A stretch of DNA of 64,000 nucleotides from Actinostola sp. cb2023 (GCA_033675265.1 JAUJYZ010001280.1:343501-407500); one strand, 5' to 3'. Shown: positions 30,401 through 39,937, counted from the stretch's first letter. Program-made: numbers and translations. Notes: generated by a model not told the origin, from the sequence alone.

Positions 30401-33400
30401 CTCGATGTTGAAAGATAAAGGCTTTCTAAATTTGGCTTCATACATGAATTCAACCGTGCGCAGAAAAACAAGTTTTACCAGGACAAAACCGGTTTGAGTC
30501 TTCCCGAATCTTGGAGCGAGTCACGTGCGGTTTTAGGAAAGAAAGTCATCGGATAAATGAAGCGCGCGCAGCGTGGTCTTAATACATCGTACGGCAGCGG
30601 AACAGAAATCTGATTACTAAAACACTGACAGTGTTACCTGCTGTTTAGTGTGTTATCACGTTGGTGTAACTAGTGCTAAATTACTCTTAACATTTAAAAC
30701 ATATTACGAATTGAAAACGCCACGTTTCTGTTAATTAAATTGCCCTGAGTAAGGTCTGTAGGTTGGTGTTTCGAGCATACTTGTCAGCTCTCACTTTCTA
30801 ATTTTCGTTTCTTGTTTCTCTTTAGAATGCCCGTTGTTTTTCTCAGTTCTCTCTTTCCTTGTGGAAGGCGAGACTTAAATAAACTCGGCGACAGAGCCCA
30901 TCTCCCCTGCGGCCGAGAAAGGCCATTTGTGCGTCCACATCCGATATACAAAAACACTGCCCACTATAAGTAGTCAGGTTCTATACCGGTTGCGGTAGCG
31001 GCATCCGGTTGTCAACTTTCATTCGTTGAAGCAGAAGTATAACAGCTTGTGTTTTCTGAAAACCACTTAAAAATAACACTTGTGGAAAATAAATAAAATG
31101 TTTATTTGGTGTAGTGAGTATCCGATGCTCAGAGCGCTATTGACTGCACACCGGGCGAGCCAGTGACTTCTAAGCTCTTCTATGGCAGGTTTTCATGGCA
31201 GGTAGCACGGTCATTCAGTCTGTAATAAAGAGCGCTATTCACAAAGAGAGGGCAAGTCACCTTAACGCCGCCAGTGACTTCTAAGCCAGGTTTTCATGGC
31301 AGGTAGCACGGTCATTCAGTCTGTAATAAAGAGCGCTATTCACAAAGAGAGGGCAAGTCACCTTAACGCTGCCAGTAACTTCTAAGTCAGGATTTCATGG
31401 CAGGTAGCACGGTCATTCAGTCTGTAATAAAGAGCTGTACCCTCAAGCATTTACAGAAAGCGACTAAGGGCGCGTTCACACTGGGATTCTAGATCGATCT
31501 GAGATCGATCTGAGATCGATCTAGGTCAAATGCGAGCTAAGTGTGAACGCAATTTTTTTTTCTAGATCGATCTCAGATCGATCTACAACTCCAGTGTGAA
31601 CGCTCCCTCAGATCGATCTGAGATCGATCTCAGATCGATCTCAGATCGATCCAAGTGTGAACGCAATTTTTTTTTCTAGATCGATCTGAGATCGATCTCA
31701 GATCGATCCAAGTGTGAACGCAAATTTTTTTTCTAGATCGATCTCAGATCGATCCAAGTGTGAACGCAAGCGAGCTAGAAGTGGGCTATGTTTATATAAT
31801 TAGAAATGTCAGCTATACTTTATAGTAACATTTACATACATATGTTTTATTTAATATTTCCCGTAGGGCTTGTCAGTCACAATTTACATTTATAAAGAAA
31901 TGCGAAAATAGACGGTCATTTATTGTATCACGGCTCGTACGGTGATGGAAAAGCCGCGTATAGCACAGTTCCGTGTGAACGGAACGCCTAAACGTACAAC
32001 TTTTTGAACGGTTACAAATTCGTCCGGCACTGTGTAGACGGCCGTTAGGTTGGATGTTCAAAGCGCAACAACTGAAACGATATATAATGGCGCTTTTTTT
32101 GAGCAAACTTGAAATAATCCAAATAATTATTATTTGTATTTGCCTGCGGGGACTCATCAGTTTCTCAATACATCACCGCGTAAACTGCAACTTATAAGCC
32201 CTGGGCTTATACAAATTCGTAATGGTTTATGGGTGGGCTTACAAACGGCAATTGTTGTTGTTTGAAAGTATATGGGCCTATAACCGGGAAGGCTTATAAG
32301 ATGGGGGAGGGGGCGGTATGGCCTTATTTTGAGCGTTCACCCAACAGTACCCACGTGCAGGACTTGCGACATTTTGGGCGAGCGCTTAATTGCAAGCACC
32401 TTTTCGCAAGACAAGTCACACACTTTTTCTGTTGAAGTCATAAACGGTCTACACAAACCAAAGCTATGTAGACTACACTAGTGACAGCGCCATCTAAGCC
32501 TGGTCATTTTCAAAAGCAATATACGCCACGTTTACAAGCAGCAAAGGCATGATTCCAATGATCCCGCAATCATGTTGTGGTACAACATCACGTGAATCAC
32601 TCGAGCGTACTGCTCATGAATTACGCGGTTTTCACATGTTCACAACTAATTTACATATAAGCAGAATCATGACCATATAAAAACGAGTTTAATACGAAAT
32701 CATTCTACTAACATTGAAAATTTTCACCATAGAGCAAATCTAACTCAGAGAAACAGAAGAAAGAAAGAAAAAAAAAAGAATTATTGATACTACATCAATC
32801 TCGTCCCCAGAGCCTGCGTTACTTTCGGCCAGCGACGAGAACGTAGGCTCTGGCATAATCCATTTTTTGGGAACAGGATTTCTTGTTCTTCCGGTTTTAG
32901 AGCGCATGCGCAAGTTAGCTGGGCAGTTGTCGATTCAAATTGTCGATTCAGGTTTCAGTGGAATCCTTCGAAAGGTTTCATTAGGGAATAGAGTACCCTT
33001 TAAAAGCACTTGGTAAAGAAGATATAACAGTGAAAGAAGCGCAGTATCTGAAGTCTTTATTAAAAGCAGTGGTTTTACAGCAGAAGGATACGCGAACAGT
33101 TCTTCCTACGGGTTTATATTTACTCGTGTCTACTTTACATATCAGTTAATTATTTGAATCTATCATCTTCATCTTCTCTGGTTATTGTTGTCTCTCCTTC
33201 AAATGTATTTCTTTTGAATATTTCGTCTTCGTAAGCACCTTGATTGGCACCGCCTTTCAGTTGCTAGCCTAAAGAACTATTAGATTTACGATCGACATCT
33301 CTTCGTGTAAATTTTAGCTTCGTTTGAAAACTTGTCAAGACACTTCGAGATACATATAAGCTTAGATAAACTGGATTTTTCTCTGTGCTTAGATATTTTA

Positions 33401-36400
33401 TTATTGCAGATCGAGGCGACATGAGGTTAAAAGAAGACTCTGCTCGCAGGGTAGGCGACATGTTTAAAATAACATGTCAATGAAACCGTTGAAAAATGTT
33501 AATTTTTGTTTTGAACGGAAGTTGGGACACCGGGTTGTTTTGACAACTCAATTTTCATTGGATATATTTCATTTCCGGAATCTTGCGCGTGCGTAGTTTC
33601 TAAAATGGAATAGCCAATCAAATTGTCTCAAAAATGGATTATGCCAGAGCCTACGTTCTTCGCCGCTGGTCGAAAGTAACGCAGGCTCTGGGGACGAGAT
33701 TGATACTACATTTGACTGGGATTCGAACCCGAGACTTCTGCGTCGTAGTCCAACGTCTTACCTATTCTCCCAAAAATAACAACTTTTCAAGTATCCAGTG
33801 TGAACGCAAATCCAAAGTGGACTCAGATCGATCTGAGATCGATCTCAGATCGATCTCAGATCGATCCAAGTGTGAACGCAATTGTTTTTTCTAGATCGAT
33901 CTCAGATCGATCTCAGATCGATCTAGAACCCCAGTGTGAACGCGCCCTAAAAAACACTAAACGAGAGTCAAAAAGACTGAATCGAAGACAACACCTTCAG
34001 AGCACTCTAAACGGTTGTCGGGGCATTTAGATATAATACGGGTGAATTTTGGGCCCCTAAAAGTGAGAAACGCGCCGTCTGACCGCAACCCTTCGCCTCC
34101 GACAGCATTACGCGCTGACACAGAACTTAAGCAGATTCAGCCAGTTAGGACACATCTACACACTCTTATCACTACCTTTCTAATGTGGTGGATACACTGA
34201 TTCTACGGTACATACAAGCCCGTATTAAAGGGATGTTTCGACAAGCCCTCGCGAAGAGAAAGCCTTCAGGAAAACTTCGTGTCATTTTCGCTGAGCTCCG
34301 TTGCTATGTCAACGTGAGAGAGCTTGTGGTATGACGTGTACTTCACAGAACTAATGCAAACACCGTACATTCATTTTTCGAATTTCAGTTTTCTTAGGCC
34401 TAGTTCTAATTAAATCAATCAATGTGTATTATTATAAACAACATGGCGTTGAATCGAAAGCCTTGTCTATTTCACTTCCTATTAGAAATAATTTCGATCT
34501 GAAGTTCGACCAATAAACCACGGAAAATGTCTAAGGTGATTGCCAATTTCCAGTTCGTATGTACACTTTCGTCTGAAGACAATTCTGTGTGTAAATATGA
34601 CTGAGGGACACTTATTTGCTCTTCATTCCTGTGTTTGCAAGAAACTGCAAATACAAACATTTCCCCGTCAATTGAAGCAGCAGCTTTGTCGAATAGGGTG
34701 TAATAACAAACGCAACACTTTTGGCCAAATATCAACATATTAATTTGCAAAACACGTTCACTATATTTCTCGTTTGGCTGAGAGTTGTGTGTGGTATGCA
34801 CTGGTAGGATTATACATAACGCTTCGTGCGGCCGTTAAATTTCGTCTCAAACAATACATATTCATTCTGTACAATAGATTTGATTGTTTGATTGAAGTGA
34901 GCATTGTTCTTCGTTAAAAGAGAGAGAAATGCAAAAAGGTTGAGTGAAGGATTCCGTCGCGTATTTTCTCTTGAAAAATTCATTTTACAGCATCGTAAGT
35001 CATTAAGAGTTTTATTTTTATTCAAACCGATTGTCTATCTGTGTTTTGTTTTAGATATGATCTCCGATAAAATATTGAAACCTCTTAGACAAACTGTCAA
35101 ACTGATTAACCAGGGTAGCAAAGGGGGGTTGTGATCACGCTTCACGTGCCATTTTTTCGTAAATTCACGACTCAAAAGAATCATTTAAGCCATTTCACGC
35201 ACGTCTTTCTTGCAAATTAACGGATCACGGTTTTATCTTTTGTTTATGAGTGTTTTTCACGCTTCACGTGCCATTTTTTCGTAAATTCACGACTCAAAAG
35301 AATCATTTAAGCCATTTCACGCACGTCTTTCTTGCAAATTCACGGATCACGGTTTTATCTTTTGTTTATGAGTGTTTTTCACGATTCACGAGCCATTTTT
35401 GGGCAAAATCACACGTCACGTGTAACCCCTTTGCTACCCTGATTAACTGTCGCGTTTTGTTTCTCCTCCGGCCTCCCGGGGGGGGGGGGGGGGGGGGGGG
35501 GGGAGTACTCCCTATAATGGACTAACCGGGAAGGCTCCGCCCGATAGGGATAGCTTTTTCAGACAGGAGGTATATAGAAGGGTAGGAACGAGTTGAACTG
35601 AGTACAGGAAAGGGCAGGGAAAACTGTCATTGAGGTATTGAAAAAGGGCTTTCAAAATATCTCGAACAGACGCACCTAACGACTGATTCATCCAAGTCAT
35701 CCCCTCAAGCGAGAAGTTTAGTAAAAATCGCTCGATTATTAACCAAAACGCTTTTTTATCTTTCCTTTGTCATTACAACACATGTGAAAGGGGTGCCATT
35801 TTCCATGGAAGGTATATGAAAGGGTTACCTTTTCTGTCAAAAAATGGTATATAAAAGGGTACATGAGAGTTGGGGTGGAGCCTCCCGATACAAACTTTGT
35901 TGACCCCCCCTCCTCTTTTTGTCTTTCGAATCTGATTCAGATGACAAACTGTACAGAAACATCGCATAATACGAAGCAAGCGGAGACAAGATAATGCTAT
36001 TAGAAATCGTAAAGTCGGCCGCAGGAAAAATGATTTCTGGAGTTTCGACAGACGCAATTCAGTCTCTGGTACAGTAAAAACCCGCATAGAAGAACCTCTA
36101 TTTTTCCAAGTCAGGCTGAAATGGTTCTTATATATTGGGTGTCTAGTGAGAAATCAGGCTGAATAGGTTCTTAACAGGTTCTTATTTACAGGGCAAAAAA
36201 CAATTGTTCCTGATATGGTGTATTTCCTTACAATTTGTTTTAATTAGTGAACTATTGACCCTGAAAGGTCTAATATTCACACTAAACATTAACAACCCAA
36301 CTGTATAGTAAATATAATATTTCTGCATATTCAACACCGACTGTACCTGTGTGTACTGAGCTTTAGTCATTTTTTACATAAGAACCTGCTTCATTTGTCA

Positions 36401-37921
36401 GGCTGTACTGGTTCTTATATATTGGATGCTTAATTGGCTAAATTTCAGCCTGGAGGTTCTTAATTTGCAGTTTCTTATATGCGGGTTTTTACTGTATGTC
36501 AAAAAGCAATTGGTTTGAAGTCGGGACGTTGTATTAAATAGATCTCAATTGGCACCAACTTTGATTATAATGGATGGGCTTACACAATTTATATAAAAAT
36601 ACTACAAATTCAGTAGGTTTAAACAAAACTAAACAGTAAATGTGTCACAAAAGCGAAAGGGTCAATCGACGATGCTGGCACGTTACGTGAACCGTTTCAG
36701 CATCGCTACGACTTCGATTTGTACGATAAATTAACGCAGTCTGGCGCTAATATGATGGGAATGCAGTTTTATGGCTTTCAGTGTATATTATAGATATATA
36801 TCGATATATTAAAATCATGAATTATTAATGAATGGAATTGTCACAAATTTATGTATAATAAGTTCCACTGTGGTCCAGCAACAGGACATTACGATTACGA
36901 GTCTAACGAGGTATCGGTGGTTATTACGAATTCTCAATAGAATGAAATTCACAAGTGATCATGTTAGTTTCATGACATGATTACTGACATGATTATATCT
37001 AGACTATCTACCATAAACCCCCGGTCGCGTGCAGGGGATTTCATCAACCCATCAAACACCGTCTCAAATATAAAACGGTCACTGTTGTTATATATTAAAA
37101 GCCAACAATACTTACAGAAAATCGTTCGATTCGTTAAAGAATGGAGCCAAGAACGTCACCATCCAACTCTTCCCTCCAAAGCAATCAAAGTACGGACTCG
37201 TCCACAATCCTTCATCCATGTGCTGTACTACTGGAAGTGTGACGTTCCGCATGGGGTTCGCAGTCGAGGCATTGTGTCGTGTAGTGAAGTGTTCGGTCAT
37301 CTCATTCAACTTCATCTTCAAGGCCTTTTGTCGTGGCTGCCTCCACCAGATTGTATCCTGACTCGTAAGATAATCATGAGTCACAGAAATATCCATAATG
37401 TGAATATTGTTATTCAGTGTCTTATCTCGATAGGCGTACGGACAGAAGCGCTCGTAGTTCCTGTACTGGTTTCGCTCGAAACAAACCACTGACCCGTACA
37501 CAGATTTGGAGAACAGAACATTCGACCGAACTACGGAGTACAAAAATGTGTCATTTTCAGCAAGTGGCTTTGCTTCTCTCCACAGAGAGGTCATCAGATT
37601 GGCCACTTCTAGTGCCAGAGTTGCTTCGTTCTTCCATCGACTGTGATCAAACGTAATGTGCAAAATTATCGGATCGTTCGGCTTGCACTCAGAAAACCGA
37701 TCCATTTGCTTCTGCACCCTCTGTACATAATGCAAAGCCTTAATCAGACTCTCAAAGTCGTTCTCTTTTGATTGTCCAGAGATTCTTTTGCCTTGGAAAT
37801 CTTCCTGCGGACCCACTTGATCACTGGTGTGTTTGTAGCCGGATAGCGACCCTCCGAACGATTCTTGTTCGATGGTCAAAACAGTATTTACTATCAACAA
37901 GCACGCCAAACTGCGAAGCAT
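21224..37921 (-). CDS. GPR158/GPR179-like (metabotropic glycine receptor type) class C GPCR, ten-exon gene
   Basis: Assembled on the minus strand from ten exons: 37921-37116, 29435-29273, 28688-28350, 24436-24368, 24218-24124, 23514-23309, 23053-22915, 22522-22417, 21975-21829 and 21424-21224. All introns are GT-AG, phases agree, and the sum is 2271 nt (756 residues and stop). Order: signal peptide, Cache-type extracellular domain, cysteine-rich EGF-like stalk (ECIKCSEGCSECTDGRPCQ), seven membrane segments, short tail with a coiled coil. Diagnostic blocks are DIDINQC, FKRGSYYCEC, CILFPWLQHIGFALAYGSLA, RKAPSAYNE and the post-TM7 FLPK. Vertebrate relatives sit at the plasma membrane, bind glycine through the Cache domain and recruit RGS7-Gbeta5; whether this one does is inference. 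The tail (about 110 residues) is far shorter than in vertebrate GPR158. No gene symbol is claimed because paralogy is uncertain. Confidence 0.88.
21829..21975 (-). CDS. Exon 9: proximal cytoplasmic tail
   Basis: Encodes KIRRRGVTTSFTSNNKRSG and ends VIERENEDLK, the start of the coiled coil. Two acceptors fit in frame: 21975 (after GACGTCAG) or 21957 (after CGCAAG). The former gives 49 codons, the latter 43. Donor AAG|GTAGGA. Confidence 0.75.
21977..22292. repeat. TGACGTCA-rich degenerate repeat in intron 8
   Basis: At least five exact TGACGTCA palindromes, plus near matches and ACGTCATCACT motifs, spaced roughly 30-90 bp. The segment looks like a decayed tandem repeat. TGACGTCA is the binding site of CREB/ATF factors. 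Confidence 0.75.
22417..22522 (-). CDS. Exon 8: ECL3 and TM7
   Basis: Encodes GLTQKNTNPDIIYALEFVFV and TM7 ending LLLIFLPK. Acceptor GCTTGCAG, donor AAG|GTAAGT, phase 0. Confidence 0.88.
22559..22890. repeat. Two 160-bp tandem copies in intron 7
   Basis: CAACATGGCCGCCATAGCA ... AAAGACAATTTCTA occurs twice (22577-22723 and 22737-22884). Each copy carries two TGACGTCATA sites. Confidence 0.9.
22915..23053 (-). CDS. Exon 7: TM5 to TM6
   Basis: Encodes CNVALLSCALWLCYRVRKAP, then SAYNENRFISWVIYNAAFV and part of TM6. The RKAPSAYNE loop between TM5 and TM6 is a hallmark of GPR158-like receptors. Donor CAG|GTAAAT, phase 2. Confidence 0.9.
23309..23514 (-). CDS. Exon 6: ICL2, TM4 and ECL2
   Basis: Acceptor GTTTACAG completes the arginine codon. 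Encodes RTFRVRCAHKVQVTDMGLLR, TM4 (AIIVAIYIVLLLVWTL) and the ECL2 cysteine in YKRCSTSWFDY. Donor TGT|GTAAGT, phase 1. Confidence 0.88.
23607..24108. repeat. 33-bp minisatellite in intron 5, about 15 copies
   Basis: The unit is GTCTGTCTGTCCATCTCCCC plus TCTACCTGTCTAG, with very few variants. It ends 16 bp from the exon 5 donor. In the transcribed orientation each unit contains CAGGTAGAG, a good 5' splice-site match. The plus-strand frame repeating VCPSPLYLSRS is an artefact of the 33-bp period. Confidence 0.97.
24124..24218 (-). CDS. Exon 5: TM3
   Basis: Encodes SPPNFLSCILFPWLQHIGF and AYGSLALKTW, including the conserved TM3 cysteine. The acceptor CTGTTTGAG is less certain than the frame. Donor GAG|GTAAAA is weak; phase 2. 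Confidence 0.8.
24368..24436 (-). CDS. Exon 4: TM2
   Basis: 69 nt encoding VFHSSSPLFLVIILTGAI followed by LMYIA. Acceptor TTTTGTGTAG, donor GCG|GTAAGA. Both ends are phase 0. Confidence 0.85.
24468..24648. repeat. 76-bp minisatellite, left part
   Basis: About 2.3 units (GACTGGAGACAAGAATCTTA ... GAAACTACCTGATTAAAA). The array is cut by the retroelement insertion at 24649. Confidence 0.95.
24711..24754 (-). ncRNA. Hammerhead-ribozyme-like segment of the Penelope-like element
   Basis: The minus strand reads CTGAAG, stem GGCTAG, loop, CTAGCC, then GAAATA, flanked by TAAC and GTTA that can pair. Penelope-like elements are known to carry hammerhead motifs. The core departs from the CUGANGA consensus, so it is probably inactive or a variant. 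Confidence 0.4.
24840..25921. mobile_element. 1.08-kb inverted-repeat element with GCGCC-rich ends
   Basis: Termini CCGTAAATGCTCGATT and AATCGAGCATTTACGG, with TA on both sides (24838-24839, 25922-25923). Directly repeated subterminal blocks (AAGCGCCCTGCTTCCAATAA and CCTCCCCCTAGAGGTCTAAA) occur at both ends. There is no transposase. It is nested in the Penelope-like element. The interior (about 25330-25740) has a TATA-like ATAAATAC at 25600 and AATAAA at 25697, resembling a solo LTR, but no duplication confirms that. Confidence 0.65.
25941..26800 (-). pseudogene. Penelope-like protein C-terminus with GIY-YIG endonuclease, frameshifted
   Basis: Reading right to left: a first frame (LNGQKLRLRRLCS, RGYNRKFIEKQIERAINISR, then ITYNPALPNISHII) is followed by a one-base frameshift near 26477-26492. 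The second frame (SKPLVAHRRCSNLRDLLVKS, GSFRCGQSCATRPYI, then NVIYMVQCNRCHLQYIGETK, RRLKDRFNEHR) runs to a TAA at 25941. The GIY-YIG equivalent is YMV/YIG. The upstream reverse transcriptase core is missing. It is a dead copy; the product would have been a retroelement polyprotein, not a host protein. Confidence 0.85.
26849..28265. repeat. 76-bp minisatellite in intron 3, about 18 copies
   Basis: The unit (ATTGGAGACAAGAATCTTAC ... GAAACTACCTAATTAAAAG) is very homogeneous. Disturbed copies lie near 27170-27215, 27975-28010 and 28175. In the transcribed strand each unit carries TTTGGTAAGATT, matching a 5' splice site. The array stops about 85 bp from the exon 3 donor. Confidence 0.97.
28350..28688 (-). 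CDS. Exon 3: EGF-like stalk and TM1
   Basis: Acceptor GTCTTTAG. Encodes CVNIPDQGFKRGSYYCECA, then the cysteine cluster ECIKCSEGCSECTDGRPCQ and TM1 (ILLLIMNGLALFMALGFGLL). Donor AAG|GTAAGG, phase 0. Confidence 0.9.
28700..29272. other. Intron 2
   Basis: A 113-codon minus-strand frame at 28796-29137 has no recognisable motif and no matching splice signals. It is treated as chance. Confidence 0.5.
29273..29435 (-). CDS. Exon 2: end of Cache domain
   Basis: Acceptor TTTCACAG. Encodes GVVSIDIQLNDIDINQC and FMGTHRC, both typical of GPR158-like receptors. Donor AAG|GTACCG, phase 0. Too short to stand out as an open frame. Confidence 0.85.
29546..29812. mobile_element. 267-bp foldback element, CACAGG family
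   Basis: Begins CACAGGTAGCCCAAGCTCAC and ends with the inverse GTGAGCTTGGGCTACCTGTG; the arms are about 50 bp. CTCCAAC flanks both sides exactly (29539-29545 and 29813-29819), a 7-bp target duplication. The same termini occur at 17361-18559 and 42815-43500. Confidence 0.8.
29830..31130. other. Intron 1, unannotated part
   Basis: A T18 run is at 30101-30118 and an AG-rich stretch at 30187-30215. Several short open frames on both strands lack motifs. No exon with conserved receptor sequence is visible. Confidence 0.4.
31159..31434. repeat. Tandem repeat, about 110 bp, 2.5 copies
   Basis: CAGTGACTTCTAAG ... TTTTCATGGCAGGTAGCACG and GTCATTCAGTCTGTAATAAA recur three times, with GAGGGCAAGTCACCTTAACG between. 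Confidence 0.85.
32796..33702. mobile_element. 907-bp Mutator-like foldback element, 9-bp target duplication
   Basis: Begins CAATCTCGTCCCCAGAGCCT and ends AGGCTCTGGGGACGAGATTG; the inverted arms are about 75 bp. ATACTACAT flanks both ends (32787-32795 and 33703-33711). The direct match extends to ATTGATACTACAT if the end is placed differently. No transposase. A 9-bp duplication with long inverted arms points to a MULE-type element. Confidence 0.8.
33712..33785 (-). pseudogene. tRNA-like segment with B-box
   Basis: The minus strand holds GGGTTCGAATCCC preceded by TAAGACGTTGGACTACGACG, resembling the 3' half of a tRNA or the head of a SINE. Before the 32796-33702 insertion it was followed by a T10 run (a pol III terminator). 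The acceptor stem does not pair, so it is not a working tRNA gene. Confidence 0.35.
33950..35104. other. Intron 1, no gene seen
   Basis: Short unsupported open frames only. Confidence 0.4.
35111..35441. mobile_element. 331-bp inverted-repeat element with ATTAAC duplication
   Basis: Begins CAGGGTAGCAAAGGGG and ends CCCCTTTGCTACCCTG. ATTAAC flanks both ends (35105-35110 and 35442-35447). The interior holds two tandem copies of about 120 bp (CACGCTTCACGTGCCATTTT ... ATGAGTGTTTTT). Confidence 0.8.
35478..35503. repeat. Poly-G tract
   Basis: 26 consecutive G bases. The length may be an assembly estimate. Confidence 0.9.
36072..36494. mobile_element. 423-bp mariner-like MITE
   Basis: Termini CAGTAAAAACCCGCATA and TATGCGGGTTTTTACTG, with TA on both sides (36070-36071, 36495-36496). 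Internal GGTTCTTATATATTGG repeats occur. The terminal CAGT and TA target match Tc1/mariner elements. No transposase. Confidence 0.8.
37116..37921 (-). CDS. Exon 1: signal peptide and Cache domain
   Basis: ATG at 37921 (MLRSLACLLIVNTVLTIEQ, a signal peptide); a GTG lies 12 codons upstream. Contains LEVANLMTSLWR, FCPYAY, the Cache signature SPYFDCFGGKSWMVTFLAPF and sequons NDT, NAS, NVT and NES. It ends in phase 2 at the donor GTAAGT (37115-37110). The open frame reads past the donor only to TAA. Confidence 0.9.
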
Positions 37922-38820
37922 TGTTAGATCAGTGGAGAGGTAAAATCTTGGTTTCACTTTAGACCGTGGTCAAAGCTCCACACTATTGGGTCCTGTGTCG
38001 GAGCTAGCGTCCAGCTGTCTTTGATTTCAGAAGTGAACTTGTAGTTTGCCTTTCCGATTGAAATATATGCAATGTTGTCATATGTCACACAACACTTCAC
38101 TCGGCTCCGTGACGCCGGAAGTTGACTAATGGTTCGTGCACAGCCACGACAGCTATTTTTAGAACATTTCAAGAAATTACTACACTCTGCGGTATATTCC
38201 ACTAAAATGCAAGCTCAATCTGGGGGGAAAAAATCCCGAATTTGCTTTTTTTGGGGAATGATATGTACATGTGTTCTTTAACCGGTAGAGTGGTCTTTCG
38301 GCTAAAGAAATTTATACCACTTTGATTGGAGTAGATAAATGGTTTTCCACGGTTCTCTAATTGGTGAAAATGTGACAGGTTCGTTACTCGTTTGCTTTCT
38401 TGTTGTCTAAATGTCTATGAAGATAGTTAATTGCAATTCTGTCCGCGTATACTTTAAGATGATACCAATTTGCCCAAGACACAAACTACTTCAAGAAGAA
38501 AACATATGCAGTACTAAACGTTTACCAGTAAAATAGGATCACAGTAAAATGCATTAATGACGAATGAAACGGAAAACGGAAGGAAAAGAGGAAATGGAAT
38601 GTAAAACATTGGACAAAACGAATGAGGCGCGAACATTTAATTGTCGGCTGTGATATGTCTTGTGATATAACTCGTTTACTTTCTCTGTTTCTTTCTTTGA
38701 AGTGTTTGGATTGTACCGAGTGGTGCTATCATACGATCTAGTGTGTCTTATTTCCTCCATACAGGATAAATACTTTCAGAATCGAAATTGGAAACTGAAA
38801 CACTCAGGAAAATGGATCGA
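37922..38820. other. 5' flank of the GPR158-like gene
   Basis: It should contain the 5' UTR and promoter of the minus-strand gene. No TATA box or upstream exon could be fixed. An 82-codon minus-strand frame at 37954-38202 is unsupported. Confidence 0.35.
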
Positions 38821-38824
38821 TAAG

Positions 38825-38999
38825 GGGGGGGGGGGAGGGGGGGGGGGGGGGGGAAGAAAAATGCATGGAAGAGGGAACGAAATGAAAAAAGAAAATGGAA
38901 GAAGAAACTTGAAAGAAAGAAATAGGAGAGGAAGAAAGGGAGAAATGAAGAGGAGAGAAAGAAAGAGAGCTAGAAGAAAGAAAGAGAAAGAAAAGAAGC
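38825..38999. repeat. Poly-G followed by a 150-nt polypurine tract
   Basis: Runs of G (38825-38853) followed by almost uninterrupted A/G (GAAAGAAAGAAATAGGAGAG and similar) to about 38999. It is capable of triplex or G-quadruplex structures. The plus-strand open frame across it is low-complexity. Confidence 0.9.
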
Positions 39000-39329
39000 C
39001 GGAAATAATTCAGTTTTTAAAAGTTTTCTTTCTAAATTCTAAGTTTCCATCGTTCATTATCAATCAACTACTTTGAATTTTCCTAATTGGGAGCTTAACC
39101 TTGAACAAAACATAATTTTACCCGAATGACATGAACAGGATTTCAATTAACACCCACAGAGAGGAAGATTAGATGGAAATTATCCCGATGATCGAACTAA
39201 ATGAACTTGAAAGCGATGATTAAATTTGTATAGTTTAGAAATGGAAATCAATATGCAAGGTTGATCACGCTTTTCTTTTCTTTGACCGTCAACTACTGAT
39301 TAGTATTCTGAATATAGTGCAGTTTGAAG

Positions 39330-39620
39330 GATGTCTATTCATCCATTCATTCTTTCATACATTCAGTTATCCATCCACTGACCAGACATCCCGCCATTTA
39401 TTCATTCATTCACCCATCCATACATTCATTCATTCATTCATTCATTCATTCATTCATTCATTCATTCATTCACCTATCCATCCATCTATTCATTCACCCA
39501 TCCATCCATCTATTCATTCATTCACCTATCCATCCATCTGTTCATTCATTCATTCACCTATCCATCCATCTATTTATTCATTCATTCACCTATCCGTTCA
39601 TCCATTCATCTATTCATTTC
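39330..39620. repeat. CATT/ATCC tetranucleotide repeat
   Basis: CATTCATTCATT runs alternate with CACCTATCCATCCATCTATT blocks. Frames reading SFIHSFIHSFIH are artefacts. Confidence 0.95.
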
Positions 39621-39937
39621 CCACTGATCTATTGATTACTCGTGCTGACGAGTCCCAGTAAGGACGAAACAGCTGTCCACGGCTGCTTTCTAGTTGCGAG
39701 CGTTTCTCATGTCAGGTTCAGCTAACCGTTGTGCTATGTGTTATTGTTGCTAGTTTGGCTAGTTGATATATGTTGCCCAGAAAGTCGTACACGGTCTTTC
39801 CTTACTGTTCTATTTATAATATAGTGGCCAAAATGACTGTTGTTTTCACCACATCTTGACGTCTTCTGTGCATCTATCTATAAGAGTACAGGCGCACAGC
39901 AAAATAGAATATATTTGTTTTACGATATTATATATAC

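Larger units (their letters stand above)
31468..33949. mobile_element. 2.5-kb Harbinger-like element with GATCGATC subterminal arrays
   Basis: Termini GGGCGCGTTCACACTGGGAT and the inverse CCAGTGTGAACGCGCCC are flanked by TAA on both sides, a 3-bp target duplication as made by PIF/Harbinger elements. Both subterminal regions (31480-31765 and 33795-33925) are packed with AGATCGATCT palindromes alternating with AAGTGTGAACGCAA motifs. No transposase frame is present. The interior contains a tRNA-like segment and another inserted element (32796-33702). Confidence 0.65.

Noticed and set aside
37922..37957. Extension of GPR158-like exon 1 upstream of MLRSLACLL
   Set aside because: The extra codons begin with GTG; the ATG at 37921 gives a proper signal peptide.
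38702..39076. 124-codon basic frame
   Set aside because: Spans poly-G and polypurine low-complexity sequence.
39317..39661. 114-codon frame rich in SFIH repeats
   Set aside because: Product of the CATT tetranucleotide repeat.
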